Source of the DNA: Akkermansia muciniphila
Lineage (GTDB): Bacteria > Verrucomicrobiota > Verrucomicrobiia > Limisphaerales > SIBE01
Length of the DNA: 64,000 nt
Direction: 5' to 3'
NCBI GenBank assembly: GCA_945861765.1
Contig: CAMAWP010000001.1
Span: 16,302-80,301 of the forward strand
Both the position numbers and the translations under genes were made by a program. The notes under the pieces were generated by a model that searched no databases, was not told the origin of the DNA, and worked only from the letters and a program-made list of their open reading frames with translations. How positions within the stretch are numbered: the first letter of the stretch is position 1; the number at the start of each line of letters is the position of its first letter. Of this stretch, positions 16,146 to 24,759 are shown in pieces.

Positions 16146-17084
16146 CTACCATCTGCGAACTCCCTTGATCAATTGAATTGTCGAGGTGATTCCCTCCTCT
16201 AAGCTGCCTTTGAATTCGAATCCCATTCCCTTGAACCGCTCGTTCGCCACGGTGTAGGAAAGTTGATTCATGATCTGCGAATCCACGTATTCGATCACCA
16301 GATCCGGCACCTGCTTCGCTATGATATCGACGATACTCTTAACCGAGCTATTTGCGGTGACGACGTTATAAATCCGGCCATCGAAGAGATTCGTTTTTAT
16401 GATAAAACCCAACGCTGCCACGGCATCGGTGAGATCAAGATAAGGCCGGAGCTGATGTAGAGCCGTGCGCCAGACTGTAATTGGGTTCCCCATGACAGCT
16501 TGCCAACAAAACTTATTTACCGCCGTATGAAATCGCATTCCAGGGGAAACTCCAAAGATGGTCCCGAACCGGCATGTGATAAATTGAAGGCCATGCTGTT
16601 GTCCTAGCGCTTCCAACAAACGCTCTGCCTTTAGTTTGGACTCAGCGTAAGGGCTCTGGGGTTTCAAGTCCGTGACGGGACAGTCCTCATCAACAACTTC
16701 CGATTGCGTGCCATAAATGCTGGTTGTTGAAATAAAGATCAGCCTGGATCCGGTCTGCACACAGGCGCGGGCAACACGTTCCGTTCCTTCAAAGTTTGTG
16801 CGTTCGACGTGATCTTTGAGTTCGAAGCTCCCAGCAGCATCCGTGATCGCGGCAAGGTGAATCACAACGTCTGCCTCCCGAAAGAAACCGGCGAGATCCG
16901 CCTTAAGAATGTCCGCTTCGAAGAAGCGGTAGTTGCCGGTCGCCGGAAGCTGGAAAAGCGAACAATAGCGTTTTGTCGAAAGGTCGTCCAAAAGGACGAC
17001 GAGCGCATCGGGAAATATGCAGGGGATTTCGCGGATCAACTGGGATCCAATGTGACCCAAAGGGCCGGTTACGACGATTTTCAC
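16146..17084 (-). CDS. NAD-dependent epimerase/dehydratase (extended SDR), third of three
   Basis: 312 residues. Extended SDR fold: the nucleotide loop is VTGPLGHIGSQLI (GxxGxxG) at residues 4-16, the catalytic YxxxK is YAESK, preceded by FISTTSIYG (catalytic serine/threonine region). Substrate is probably a nucleotide sugar. Its start overlaps the previous SDR stop by four bases (ATGA), showing translational coupling. It is most like UDP-glucose 4-epimerase-type proteins but cannot be assigned to a reaction. Confidence 0.8.
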   Translation of the reverse strand: MKIVVTGPLGHIGSQLIREIPCIFPDALVVLLDDLSTKRYCSLFQLPATGNYRFFEADILKADLAGFFREADVVIHLAAITDAAGSFELKDHVERTNFEGTERVARACVQTGSRLIFISTTSIYGTQSEVVDEDCPVTDLKPQSPYAESKLKAERLLEALGQQHGLQFITCRFGTIFGVSPGMRFHTAVNKFCWQAVMGNPITVWRTALHQLRPYLDLTDAVAALGFIIKTNLFDGRIYNVVTANSSVKSIVDIIAKQVPDLVIEYVDSQIMNQLSYTVANERFKGMGFEFKGSLEEGITSTIQLIKGVRRW

Positions 17085-18052
17085 AGGTGGAGTTTTGAAG
17101 CTGACTTTTTCTCAACTAGCGATTTGGTCCGTTCCAATCCCGAAACAAAGTCATAGCGGCTTTTCCATCCTGTGACGGCTTGCAATCGAGCATTTGAGAA
17201 CTGAGCGTGCTCGATCTCAATGCGGCGGCGTTCATCCGGCCATTCCACATGGTTTATCTTGCCTCGTTGGAAGACTGTGACAATCTTTTCGGCGATTTCC
17301 CGAACCGTGAGATGCTCTCCGCTGGTAGCAAAAAAAACGTCACCAAAAAGTCGCGGCTCCAGCGCGGCTCGCCAAAGAATTTCAGTCGCATCCTCCACAT
17401 ACACGACGTTTCGCGTTTGTTCGCCTGCGCCGAAGATACTGATCTGCTGATTAGTCCAAGCCAAATGGATGAAATAGTTAATGAATCCAAACTCGGGGTA
17501 ACCCTTGCCAAACGGTCCATAAATATTGGCGAACCGGAGCACCACAGTTTTCAAATCATGAAGAGTGTGGTAGATGCGGTAATACTTCTCCGCAACCCCT
17601 TTGTTGGCCGAATAAATTTCCAATGGTTTTTCACTGTGGTTTTCATCAACGATTTGGCTCACCGCCTTGCCGATAACGGTACTGCTCGATGTATAAACCA
17701 CGACGGCATCTCTATTGAGCAAACGGATTGCCTCCAGGAGTTTCAAATTTCCCATACAATTGATCTCCGCATCCAGCAAAGGAAACTGGATCGACAAGGG
17801 ATGGGACGTCTGACCTGCACAATTGAAAATGATGTCCTGACCTTGAACGATCTCCGCCAGAAGCGTCTCGTCTCGGAGATCTCCACGAACGAACCGAATT
17901 TGAGACCAGACCTCGCGCAGATTCTCTGTGGTCACATGCAAGTGCGGCTCAAGGGAATCCATCACTGTTATTTGCGCCCCCGTTTCCGCAAGACATCGCC
18001 GAACCAAATTAGACCCTAAAAATCCAGCACCCCCGATGATTAGCACATTCAT
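17081..18052 (-). CDS. NAD-dependent epimerase/dehydratase (extended SDR), second of three
   Basis: 323 residues. Starts MNVLIIGGAGFLGSNLVRR (GxxGxxG); the active site has VVVYTSSSTVIG and YSANK (YxxxK); NVVYVEDATEILWRA near residue 220 is the substrate-domain entry common to the family. Four-base overlaps with both neighbouring SDR genes. Likely works on the same nucleotide-sugar pathway as its neighbours, for example a dehydratase, epimerase or reductase step; which one is unknown. Confidence 0.8.
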   Translation of the reverse strand: MNVLIIGGAGFLGSNLVRRCLAETGAQITVMDSLEPHLHVTTENLREVWSQIRFVRGDLRDETLLAEIVQGQDIIFNCAGQTSHPLSIQFPLLDAEINCMGNLKLLEAIRLLNRDAVVVYTSSSTVIGKAVSQIVDENHSEKPLEIYSANKGVAEKYYRIYHTLHDLKTVVLRFANIYGPFGKGYPEFGFINYFIHLAWTNQQISIFGAGEQTRNVVYVEDATEILWRAALEPRLFGDVFFATSGEHLTVREIAEKIVTVFQRGKINHVEWPDERRRIEIEHAQFSNARLQAVTGWKSRYDFVSGLERTKSLVEKKSASKLHL

Positions 18053-19026
18053 AGTAAACTACTCGCGGTTCGGTCGATTCCTTCGGGAAGCAAACACCGT
18101 GGGCGCCAGCCCGTAAGCTCGCTAAACCGAGTTGAATCCGCCACGAAATTGCGCGATTCAATCGGGGATAACCCATCTGGAGGATCCACATGCTGGACCG
18201 GAACGTGCCTTCCCGTTTTCAGGGCGACCCGCTCCGCCACCAAATGGAGTGCCTGGTCAATAGTGAACCCCTGTCCGCTCCCAACGACAAAATAGTTGGC
18301 ATTTAAACGAGCCGCATGGATTCCTGCGGTTAAGAATGCCTCCACCACATCATCAATATACAAATAGTCGCGCAAGTAATGCCCCGGCTTATACAGGGTC
18401 AAAGGGTCGCCCTTAATAGCCCGCACCACCATCTTATTCAGAACTCCTCGATCCGCGCCGGCGCTTCGAGGCCCAGGACCATAAACGTTGGCTAGACGCA
18501 GACTGACGCCGGTCACTGAGCCTTGGCGGGCAGAGTAGAGGAGATACTGTTCTGCCATCGCTTTGTGCAAATCGTAAACACTAACAGGACGATCCCTCTC
18601 TTCTCCGGTGACAGGTAAGGAGGCTGGAATTCCTAACTGCGTCACAGTGCCAGCGTAAACGACACACGGCATCCAACCCTTCACACGGCAACACTCCAGG
18701 AGTTGAACCATTGGCAAGACATTGTTCTTCCAATCCTCTTCCAGATTTGCGTTGGCAATGTAAACACTGGTCTGCGCGGCAAGGTGAAATACGAAGTCCG
18801 CTCCGGCCAACGCGTTTTCCCATGTGGCGCGACTTTGAAGATCACCCTCGATGTCCACGAAGTTCGCAATGCCCTGAACCGGCTCGAGTTGACGGAGGCT
18901 TCTGCTTAGTCGGACGACCGTACAAGCAACCTTCGCGAGCGCGCTTGCTAGGCTTCCAGCCACGTATCCGCTCGCTCCAGTCAAAACGATTCGCTTCCCG
19001 GCATAACTCGCAAGGAGTTCGTTCAC
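18049..19026 (-). CDS. NAD-dependent epimerase/dehydratase (extended SDR), first of three
   Basis: 325 residues from GTG 19026. I prefer this to ATG 19050 because it gives a GTGA overlap with the upstream stop, the coupling seen throughout this operon. Nucleotide loop RIVLTGASGYVAGSLAS, VVYAGTVTQLG near the active-site serine/threonine position, and YDLHK as YxxxK. Related to GDP-mannose 4,6-dehydratase or NDP-hexose epimerase types. Starts the run of three SDR genes placed after the epimerase and aminotransferase genes. Confidence 0.8.
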   Translation of the reverse strand: MNELLASYAGKRIVLTGASGYVAGSLASALAKVACTVVRLSRSLRQLEPVQGIANFVDIEGDLQSRATWENALAGADFVFHLAAQTSVYIANANLEEDWKNNVLPMVQLLECCRVKGWMPCVVYAGTVTQLGIPASLPVTGEERDRPVSVYDLHKAMAEQYLLYSARQGSVTGVSLRLANVYGPGPRSAGADRGVLNKMVVRAIKGDPLTLYKPGHYLRDYLYIDDVVEAFLTAGIHAARLNANYFVVGSGQGFTIDQALHLVAERVALKTGRHVPVQHVDPPDGLSPIESRNFVADSTRFSELTGWRPRCLLPEGIDRTASSLL

Positions 19027-19481
19027 GTGATGTCGGCGTTCTTGACCCAATCATATCCGATGGTGGGATCGTTAAATGGAATTCGCCCTTCATCTTTAGG
19101 GTCATAAACAATCGAAGTCATGTAGAACAAATGCACGGGTCCGTTGATGGCTTTGCAGCCATGCGCAACTCCAGGAGGCACTCGTAAGACCTGAGCTTTC
19201 TGGTAATCTCCCATCAAAAAATCAACAGTGCGGCGGAACGTTGGCGAATCCTTGCGCGTATCGTGAAGCCCAACCTTGAGAAGTCCAGTGGCAACGTACC
19301 ACCAGTCCACCTGGACTTTATGAATATGCCAAGCCTTGACGACACCCGAGAACATGAGGGAGTGGCTGAACTGCCCAAACCCTTCGCTAAAAAATGGGTC
19401 AGTCACCCGGATGAGCTCCCGAAAAAAGCCGCGCTCATCTGGGTAGGTCACTAATTCCTTTAAAATGACGTCTTGTATCAT
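19023..19481 (-). CDS. dTDP-4-dehydrorhamnose 3,5-epimerase-like cupin
   Basis: 152 residues. RmlC-type cupin: [12 protein letters not shown] near the N-terminus and [24 protein letters not shown] carrying the active-site His and Lys pattern, then [12 protein letters not shown]. Shorter than classic RmlC (about 180) but within the range of single-cupin epimerases. It should invert or isomerise a 4-keto nucleotide sugar. Four-base overlap with the aminotransferase upstream and GTGA with the SDR downstream. Together with the DegT enzyme and C-methyltransferase it suggests a deoxy-amino or branched-chain sugar branch. Confidence 0.8.
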   Translation of the reverse strand: MIQDVILKELVTYPDERGFFRELIRVTDPFFSEGFGQFSHSLMFSGVVKAWHIHKVQVDWWYVATGLLKVGLHDTRKDSPTFRRTVDFLMGDYQKAQVLRVPPGVAHGCKAINGPVHLFYMTSIVYDPKDEGRIPFNDPTIGYDWVKNADIT

Positions 19482-20584
19482 CGTGTAGTAGCAGGAAAAA
19501 CTCGGATGGCCTCGATCACTGTCCTGATTTCAGTTTCGCCGAGTTCGGGATAGATGGGGAGGGAAAGGACTTCCTGGGCGGCTGATTCAGTGACCTGGAG
19601 TGCATCAGGATTTCCTAGGCGACCCTTGTAAGCGGGTTGCTGATGCACAGGGACAGGATAATGAATTAAGGCACCGACGTCCTTTTTACGAAGGTGCTCT
19701 TGGAGTTGATCCCGCTCCTGGGATCTGATGACATAGAGGTGATAAACGTGCAGGTTCTCGGGACGGCTAACAGGTAAACGAACATGACAATCCTTCAAAC
19801 CTTCGGAATAAGCCTTCGCAATCTGCCGACGCTTTTCGTTATCGATGTCCAGATATCGAAGCTTAACGCGGAGCACCGCCGCCTGAAGTTCATCAAGGCG
19901 AGAGTTCCATCCTGGAATGTGACTGACATACCGCTTCGCCCAACCATATTCGCGGAGCAGTCTTAAACGCTCCGCCAACTCGGGATCGTTTGTGACCACC
20001 ATTCCGCCATCTCCCACCGCCCCAAGATTCTTGGTTGGGTAAAAACTAAAACAGCCAAGGTCGCCAAAGCAACCCACTCTCCGACCACTATAAGTCGCCC
20101 CATGCGCCTGGCAGCAATCCTCTATTACGCGAAGGCCGTGCTGTCTCGCAAAGCTCTGAATCGAATTGAGATCGGCCGCTTGCCCGTACAAATGCACGGG
20201 AATGATTGCTTTGGTCCGCGAGGTCAAAGCGCGGCCAAGAGTGTTTGGGTCCAACGTAAGGCAATCCGGTCTCACATCAACAAGGACCGGTGTCGCACCG
20301 GTCAATTCGATGGCTGCAACCGTAGCCACCGCCGTGTGAGATACTGTAATGACTTCGTCGCCAGTTCCAATTCCACAAGCAGCCAAAGAGAGATGCAGAG
20401 CCTCCGTGCCGCTGCCGCAGCCGACAGCGTACTTTACGCCGAGAAAAGCGGCAAATTCCTCTTCAAAGGTCTTTACTTCCTGGCCGAGTATGTACCATCC
20501 AACGCGCAACACAGAACCGATTGCCGCATCGATTTCCTTCTGATACGCGTTGTATTGAGCCTGAGGATTGCAGCAAAGGATCAT
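19478..20584 (-). CDS. DegT/DnrJ/EryC1/StrS sugar aminotransferase
   Basis: 368 residues from ATG 20584; that start overlaps the upstream stop as ATGA, so the 12 extra residues of the ORF track are unlikely. PLP-dependent transaminase of 4- or 3-keto nucleotide sugars. Seen: the N-terminal block [57 protein letters not shown] and the PLP lysine in [16 protein letters not shown] (SFxxTK-like). [16 protein letters not shown] is the conserved helix after it. Neighbours (epimerase, SDRs, C-methyltransferase) point to an aminodeoxy sugar. Confidence 0.9.
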   Translation of the reverse strand: MILCCNPQAQYNAYQKEIDAAIGSVLRVGWYILGQEVKTFEEEFAAFLGVKYAVGCGSGTEALHLSLAACGIGTGDEVITVSHTAVATVAAIELTGATPVLVDVRPDCLTLDPNTLGRALTSRTKAIIPVHLYGQAADLNSIQSFARQHGLRVIEDCCQAHGATYSGRRVGCFGDLGCFSFYPTKNLGAVGDGGMVVTNDPELAERLRLLREYGWAKRYVSHIPGWNSRLDELQAAVLRVKLRYLDIDNEKRRQIAKAYSEGLKDCHVRLPVSRPENLHVYHLYVIRSQERDQLQEHLRKKDVGALIHYPVPVHQQPAYKGRLGNPDALQVTESAAQEVLSLPIYPELGETEIRTVIEAIRVFPATTR

Positions 20585-21807
20585 TCTAGAATCTGAACGG
20601 ATGGAACATATGAGATCCACTTACCGCCCTTGTCCCGAAAATCCAGCTCCTTGGCCATTACCTCGCCAGAGTGGTTCCACGCAAACAGCAATCCGTAGTC
20701 AGGGTAGTGGGCGCGGAACTCTTCGTAAGGACGGACTGGAATATGGACGCCAGGACTGAATTTTCCTTGCTTGATAGGAGTAGTATCGCTGATGAACTCA
20801 ACCAGCTCAGCGGTGAGACCGCAGTAATTAGTGACGGTCGTGCTCTTTGAAGTTGCTCCGTATCCTACGACGCGTTTTCCTTCCTGCCGCAGCCTTTTGA
20901 GCAGTGCCAGTAACTCATCGCGCGAGCGCTCGACATTGTGACGCAACGTCACGTAGGTGCCTGAATCACGAAGACCAAGCTGATCCTCTTTGGCCAACTG
21001 GGCACCGACCGACGGATCCACCGGGTGAACACCGGTGCGAGCGACAAAATATCGCATCGACCCGCCGTGAACTGACTGAGGTCGAACATCCACGATTTCA
21101 AAACCGTGCTTCGCGAAAAGAAAGCTGAGAGAAGCAACAGAAAAATAGAACGCATGCTCATCGTAGATTTGGTCATAGGAAATTTTCTCAACGATGTCGC
21201 CCAGATATGGATCTTCGAAAATGATCACGCCGTCGGATTTCAACAGCTTGCCGAACCCGTCAAGCACCGAATGCAGATAGGGTATATGGCACATGACGTT
21301 GGCCGCCAAAATCACATCGGCCTGCCCGTGGTCCGTGACAATTTGCTGGGCCAAGTCCTCATCGAAAAAGCGGCTAATCGTACATATACCCTTCTCTCGA
21401 GCAACTTGCGCCACGTTCGCAGATGGCTCAACTCCAACATGGCGTATCCCCGAGCGGGCAAAGTGTCCCAGGAGTATTCCATCATTGCTTCCCAACTCCA
21501 CCACCAGCGGATCAGAAGCTTTCAGGTACCTGGCTTTGACCAGTTCAGCCAAGGTCTCAAAATGCTTGGCCATTCGGGTAGAAGTCGATGAGAAAAAGGC
21601 GTAGTTCTCATGAAACATCTTCTCGCGGCGCGGTTGCTCGATCAACTGGACCATATAACAGCTCCCGCAAAAGCCAGCCTGCAATTCAAAAAAATACTCA
21701 CTGGAGTAATCAGCAGGTGTTAGAAAACCGTTGGCTATCGGCATCTGGCCGAATGAGATGAACGGCTCCAAAGAAGCTGAGCAAATTAAACATTGACGCG
21801 TATTCAT
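20581..21807 (-). CDS. Sugar C-methyltransferase (NovU/TylC3/EvaC type)
   Basis: 408 residues, three parts in the usual order. An N-terminal zinc-binding domain (CLICSASL, later CGSCYMVQL), preceding PIANGFL which is typical of the family. A SAM domain with [19 protein letters not shown] and [12 protein letters not shown]-terminal half with [17 protein letters not shown] and [13 protein letters not shown], the Methyltransf_14 signature. Known members methylate C-3 or C-5 of dTDP-4-keto-deoxysugars. Overlaps both neighbours by four bases. It implies a branched-chain methyl sugar in the final glycan. Confidence 0.9.
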   Translation of the reverse strand: MNTRQCLICSASLEPFISFGQMPIANGFLTPADYSSEYFFELQAGFCGSCYMVQLIEQPRREKMFHENYAFFSSTSTRMAKHFETLAELVKARYLKASDPLVVELGSNDGILLGHFARSGIRHVGVEPSANVAQVAREKGICTISRFFDEDLAQQIVTDHGQADVILAANVMCHIPYLHSVLDGFGKLLKSDGVIIFEDPYLGDIVEKISYDQIYDEHAFYFSVASLSFLFAKHGFEIVDVRPQSVHGGSMRYFVARTGVHPVDPSVGAQLAKEDQLGLRDSGTYVTLRHNVERSRDELLALLKRLRQEGKRVVGYGATSKSTTVTNYCGLTAELVEFISDTTPIKQGKFSPGVHIPVRPYEEFRAHYPDYGLLFAWNHSGEVMAKELDFRDKGGKWISYVPSVQILE

Positions 21808-23867
21808 TTTCGGCGAAAGAGCCAGCCTTTCAATTCACATTGCTGCGGCGCGCCTAAGATATTAGGGCGGTCTCCTACGACAAGCTCGCGCACAAAGTGC
21901 AGCCCGGTACTTTCGACAGCGCGCAAGACTTCCGTTCTGTTGAGTTGCTGATGAAGCATCTCAGCCCCGTAGGCTCGTTGAACAGCTACGAACCCTTTCA
22001 CGGTTTCAACCACAGGCAACCGGGTGAGTAAAAAGTAGCCCCCATGCGATACACATCTTGCCAAGTCGCTTAGGAGCTTCGCCCAGCTCTCTATGTACTG
22101 CAGCGAACCATTGACCATAACAAGGTCATATTCGCGTCGCAGACACGCATCGTCCGCGTGCCAATGCACATCAGGACTCAAAATCTTGCCGACTTCTGCC
22201 ATGGCGGGAACTTCTTTAATATGGTAATCGAAGATCACATCCGGCAGCAAAGCTTTGGCAATGACGTAGTAATGACCGATGCCTCCTCCCCATTCAAGGA
22301 CTGAAGCCTCTGCTTTTCTGATTGAGGCGAGCGCAACAACATATCCAAACGTCAAATGAAGATTATGAAATGAGGCATCCCTTACAACCGACAAGTCACT
22401 GTGTTTATTGGAAAAACCCAGCGGCCCGCCAAGCTCCAGATTCCGGCAGAACTCATCCCATTTGGTGACCTCGGCGGCGATGACCGACGCTTGATTCCAT
22501 CCTGATTGGCCTTGCCGGTTCAACTTCGTTTTCCATCCGGCAGGCGCAAACTCTAGAACGGGTCTGCCGCCAGTCTCAGCGCTCAGAGCCTTTAAAGCAG
22601 ACGCCTTGGTCGGATCGCGGCCCAACTTAATTGCCTCTCGCGCCACGGCCCGTGCCTCGCTTAGATCGATCCCTTCCAAACCGTTCTTGTCAACAAGCTC
22701 AGTAAGACTTTCGACCGGCGGATAAACCACGGACCGAAAAAAAGCCTTCCGACCCTCTTCAAAATTGCCAGTTTCAAATAAGACATCGATCGCTTCCGAG
22801 TTCGAAGGCTCCAATGCCAATGCGCGCAAGGCCGAGGCCTTCGCTTCCGAGTCGCGCCTCATCTCTGACAGAACGGACGCCAAAGTCGCTTCGGCAGCCG
22901 CGAGCTTTGGATTCAAACCCGCCGCTTTGAGGAGTACCGATCGCGATGCTTCAAGATCACCAGACCGGCGAAGGCATTCGCCCAGAGCGAAGATGATGTC
23001 GGCGTTTTGAGGATAGGCGCGACTTGCTGTTTCAAGCGATTGACGAGCCTCCTCAATGTCTCCATGTGCTAAACGATTCCTTGCCGAATCCAGAATCGAT
23101 TGAACGCCCACCTTTTCAGAAAATAGAGAGTTAAGGCGAACTCGAGGAAACAGATCCAGGATTCCACCCTCCGTGGCGTTAAATATCTGAGTTCCTTTTG
23201 TCTTTGCAATTGCATCCAGCACACGGTACTGCCGCCAGAGATTGACCAAGTGCTGGCACTGCCCCTCAAAGTAGGTTTCGCCAGGAGCGTTAGCATGATC
23301 ATTTCCTCCGACTTGGGCGAACGCATGCGCGTTTTCTTGGTGCAAATGGGAGGATTCGTGCGAATGCAGAATCCAGTGATGATCGCATCCCAGAAGGTAA
23401 ACCTCCTTAAAACCCATGTAGAGAGCCACCTCCAACGTGGATATGGTTACAGACAAGGGAGCAGGAACCGGTCTCGTGATATCGATGTCGCTAGAGGAGT
23501 ACCGAGGCTCTCCAAAGGCCAAGTAATGTATCTTCCGTGCTTCAAATAGACGATCTCTCCCATTTCGTTCCTTGTCAGAAAGAGCAAAGAACATGGTTGC
23601 CTTTCCTGAGCCACTATCGACTTCTCGCATCCATTGGTGCCAAGCCTCTTCGGTTATTCGCGGATTGGAGGCGGCTATTACGTGATACAAGGGGTGAATA
23701 ACCCTGTAGTGAGGATTTACGAAGAAATTGTTTACCGCGATACAGATTTCGCCTTTGAGTAGTGTGATGTTTTGTTTCTTGATCGAAGGGCCGCACGCCA
23801 AGATGAAACAGCGCTTGCCTTTGTGGCAATCGCGGAGGACTGCATTTCTTTCCAGAATCTGATTCAT
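21804..23867 (-). CDS. DUF115-like + TPR + TIGR04325-type methyltransferase fusion
   Basis: 687 residues. Residues 1-250 are a close paralogue of the 1880-2773 product (CFILACGPSIKKQN; MGFKEVYLLGCDHHW; FNATEGGILDLFPRV). Residues ~255-380 are TPR-like helices (RLAHGDIEEARQSLETASRAYP and following). Residues ~420-687 resemble methyltransferase family TIGR04325: ASVLEWGGGIGHYYVIAKALL as motif I, DLVMVNGSLQYIESW later, and YFLLTRLPV. One chain may therefore add and methylate a sugar. Such a triple fusion is not something I recall. It lies in the middle of the glycan operon with a 136-base gap to the cytidylyltransferase upstream. Confidence 0.65.
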   Translation of the reverse strand: MNQILERNAVLRDCHKGKRCFILACGPSIKKQNITLLKGEICIAVNNFFVNPHYRVIHPLYHVIAASNPRITEEAWHQWMREVDSGSGKATMFFALSDKERNGRDRLFEARKIHYLAFGEPRYSSSDIDITRPVPAPLSVTISTLEVALYMGFKEVYLLGCDHHWILHSHESSHLHQENAHAFAQVGGNDHANAPGETYFEGQCQHLVNLWRQYRVLDAIAKTKGTQIFNATEGGILDLFPRVRLNSLFSEKVGVQSILDSARNRLAHGDIEEARQSLETASRAYPQNADIIFALGECLRRSGDLEASRSVLLKAAGLNPKLAAAEATLASVLSEMRRDSEAKASALRALALEPSNSEAIDVLFETGNFEEGRKAFFRSVVYPPVESLTELVDKNGLEGIDLSEARAVAREAIKLGRDPTKASALKALSAETGGRPVLEFAPAGWKTKLNRQGQSGWNQASVIAAEVTKWDEFCRNLELGGPLGFSNKHSDLSVVRDASFHNLHLTFGYVVALASIRKAEASVLEWGGGIGHYYVIAKALLPDVIFDYHIKEVPAMAEVGKILSPDVHWHADDACLRREYDLVMVNGSLQYIESWAKLLSDLARCVSHGGYFLLTRLPVVETVKGFVAVQRAYGAEMLHQQLNRTEVLRAVESTGLHFVRELVVGDRPNILGAPQQCELKGWLFRRK

Positions 23868-24003
23868 GTTCTGACTATAGCTAGCCGCAAGCTGCGCCTT
23901 GGCTCAAATGATAAATGACCAGCAAACTAGTTGCGTATCACTGCCTCGGCTACCATCAGCATCCCATTTAATTACAGAAATATCACGACTCGTCCAGCGG
24001 CCA

Positions 24004-24759
24004 TTAGACCTTAGCCCTGTTCTTGATCAACTCCTCAACAACTATCCAGTCCCCAGGCTCGTCCAATTCAAAATATGTCTCTTCCGGCATTACATAGGCC
24101 GTGATGCGACCTGCGATTCTGCTGCCACTCTCAAGCAAAACGCGTCGAGAACAGATGTAAAAAGCTCCGTTCTCCACAAGGAACCCTGGGAACTCCTGCC
24201 GACGCGGCCGTTTCATAGGATCGTAGTTCCATGGCATGACAAAACCATCGCCTCGCTCCTGCCAGACAAAACGCTTCTGCCGCACGACAGATAGAAGCGC
24301 ATCTGCGTTTGTGCTCCTAAATTGTGCGATGCCACCCGTTAAATCTTCGCTGGTAAGGAGAGGCGATGTGGCCTGAATCAATATCATGTGTTCGAACTCA
24401 TTCTCTCGTGCGAACTCGATCATGGCTGATTCAGTGCTCGCAGTGTCCGTGGCTGTTTCCGTGCTCCGCGAGACCACTTTCACTCGATCCGATCGAAACG
24501 CCTCGGCAACGGAACCTACCAGATTGTCGTCGGTCGAAACATAGACGCGCTCGATCTCGATGCACCCGAGAGCCGCTTCGATCACCCAACATGCCAGCGG
24601 CTTCCCTCCCAAAGGAGCGATGTTCTTGTGAGGAATACTCTTGCTCCCGCCTCTGAGCGGAATAAACGCTATCAACTTCTCGATTCTGGCACCAATTTTC
24701 ACAACTCGATCCAGTTTACCTGCTACAGGTGCCCTTCGAGCCGTTCCAAAGCTTTCCAA
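24004..24759 (-). CDS. CMP-nonulosonate cytidylyltransferase, second copy
   Basis: 251 residues from the ORF-track ATG; GTG at 24702 is an alternative that would leave a 20-base gap instead of a 37-base overlap with the upstream gene, and starts closer to the conserved core. Motifs: LIAFIPLRGGSKSIPHKN (CTP loop), MILIQATSPLLTSEDL, and the ending FELDEPGDWIVVEEL in place of the usual DIDTxED, so the C-terminal acidic motif is variant. Immediately follows the NeuB-type gene, so it most likely activates that enzyme's product. It differs strongly from the one at 2881. Confidence 0.85.
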   Translation of the reverse strand: MESFGTARRAPVAGKLDRVVKIGARIEKLIAFIPLRGGSKSIPHKNIAPLGGKPLACWVIEAALGCIEIERVYVSTDDNLVGSVAEAFRSDRVKVVSRSTETATDTASTESAMIEFARENEFEHMILIQATSPLLTSEDLTGGIAQFRSTNADALLSVVRQKRFVWQERGDGFVMPWNYDPMKRPRRQEFPGFLVENGAFYICSRRVLLESGSRIAGRITAYVMPEETYFELDEPGDWIVVEELIKNRAKV

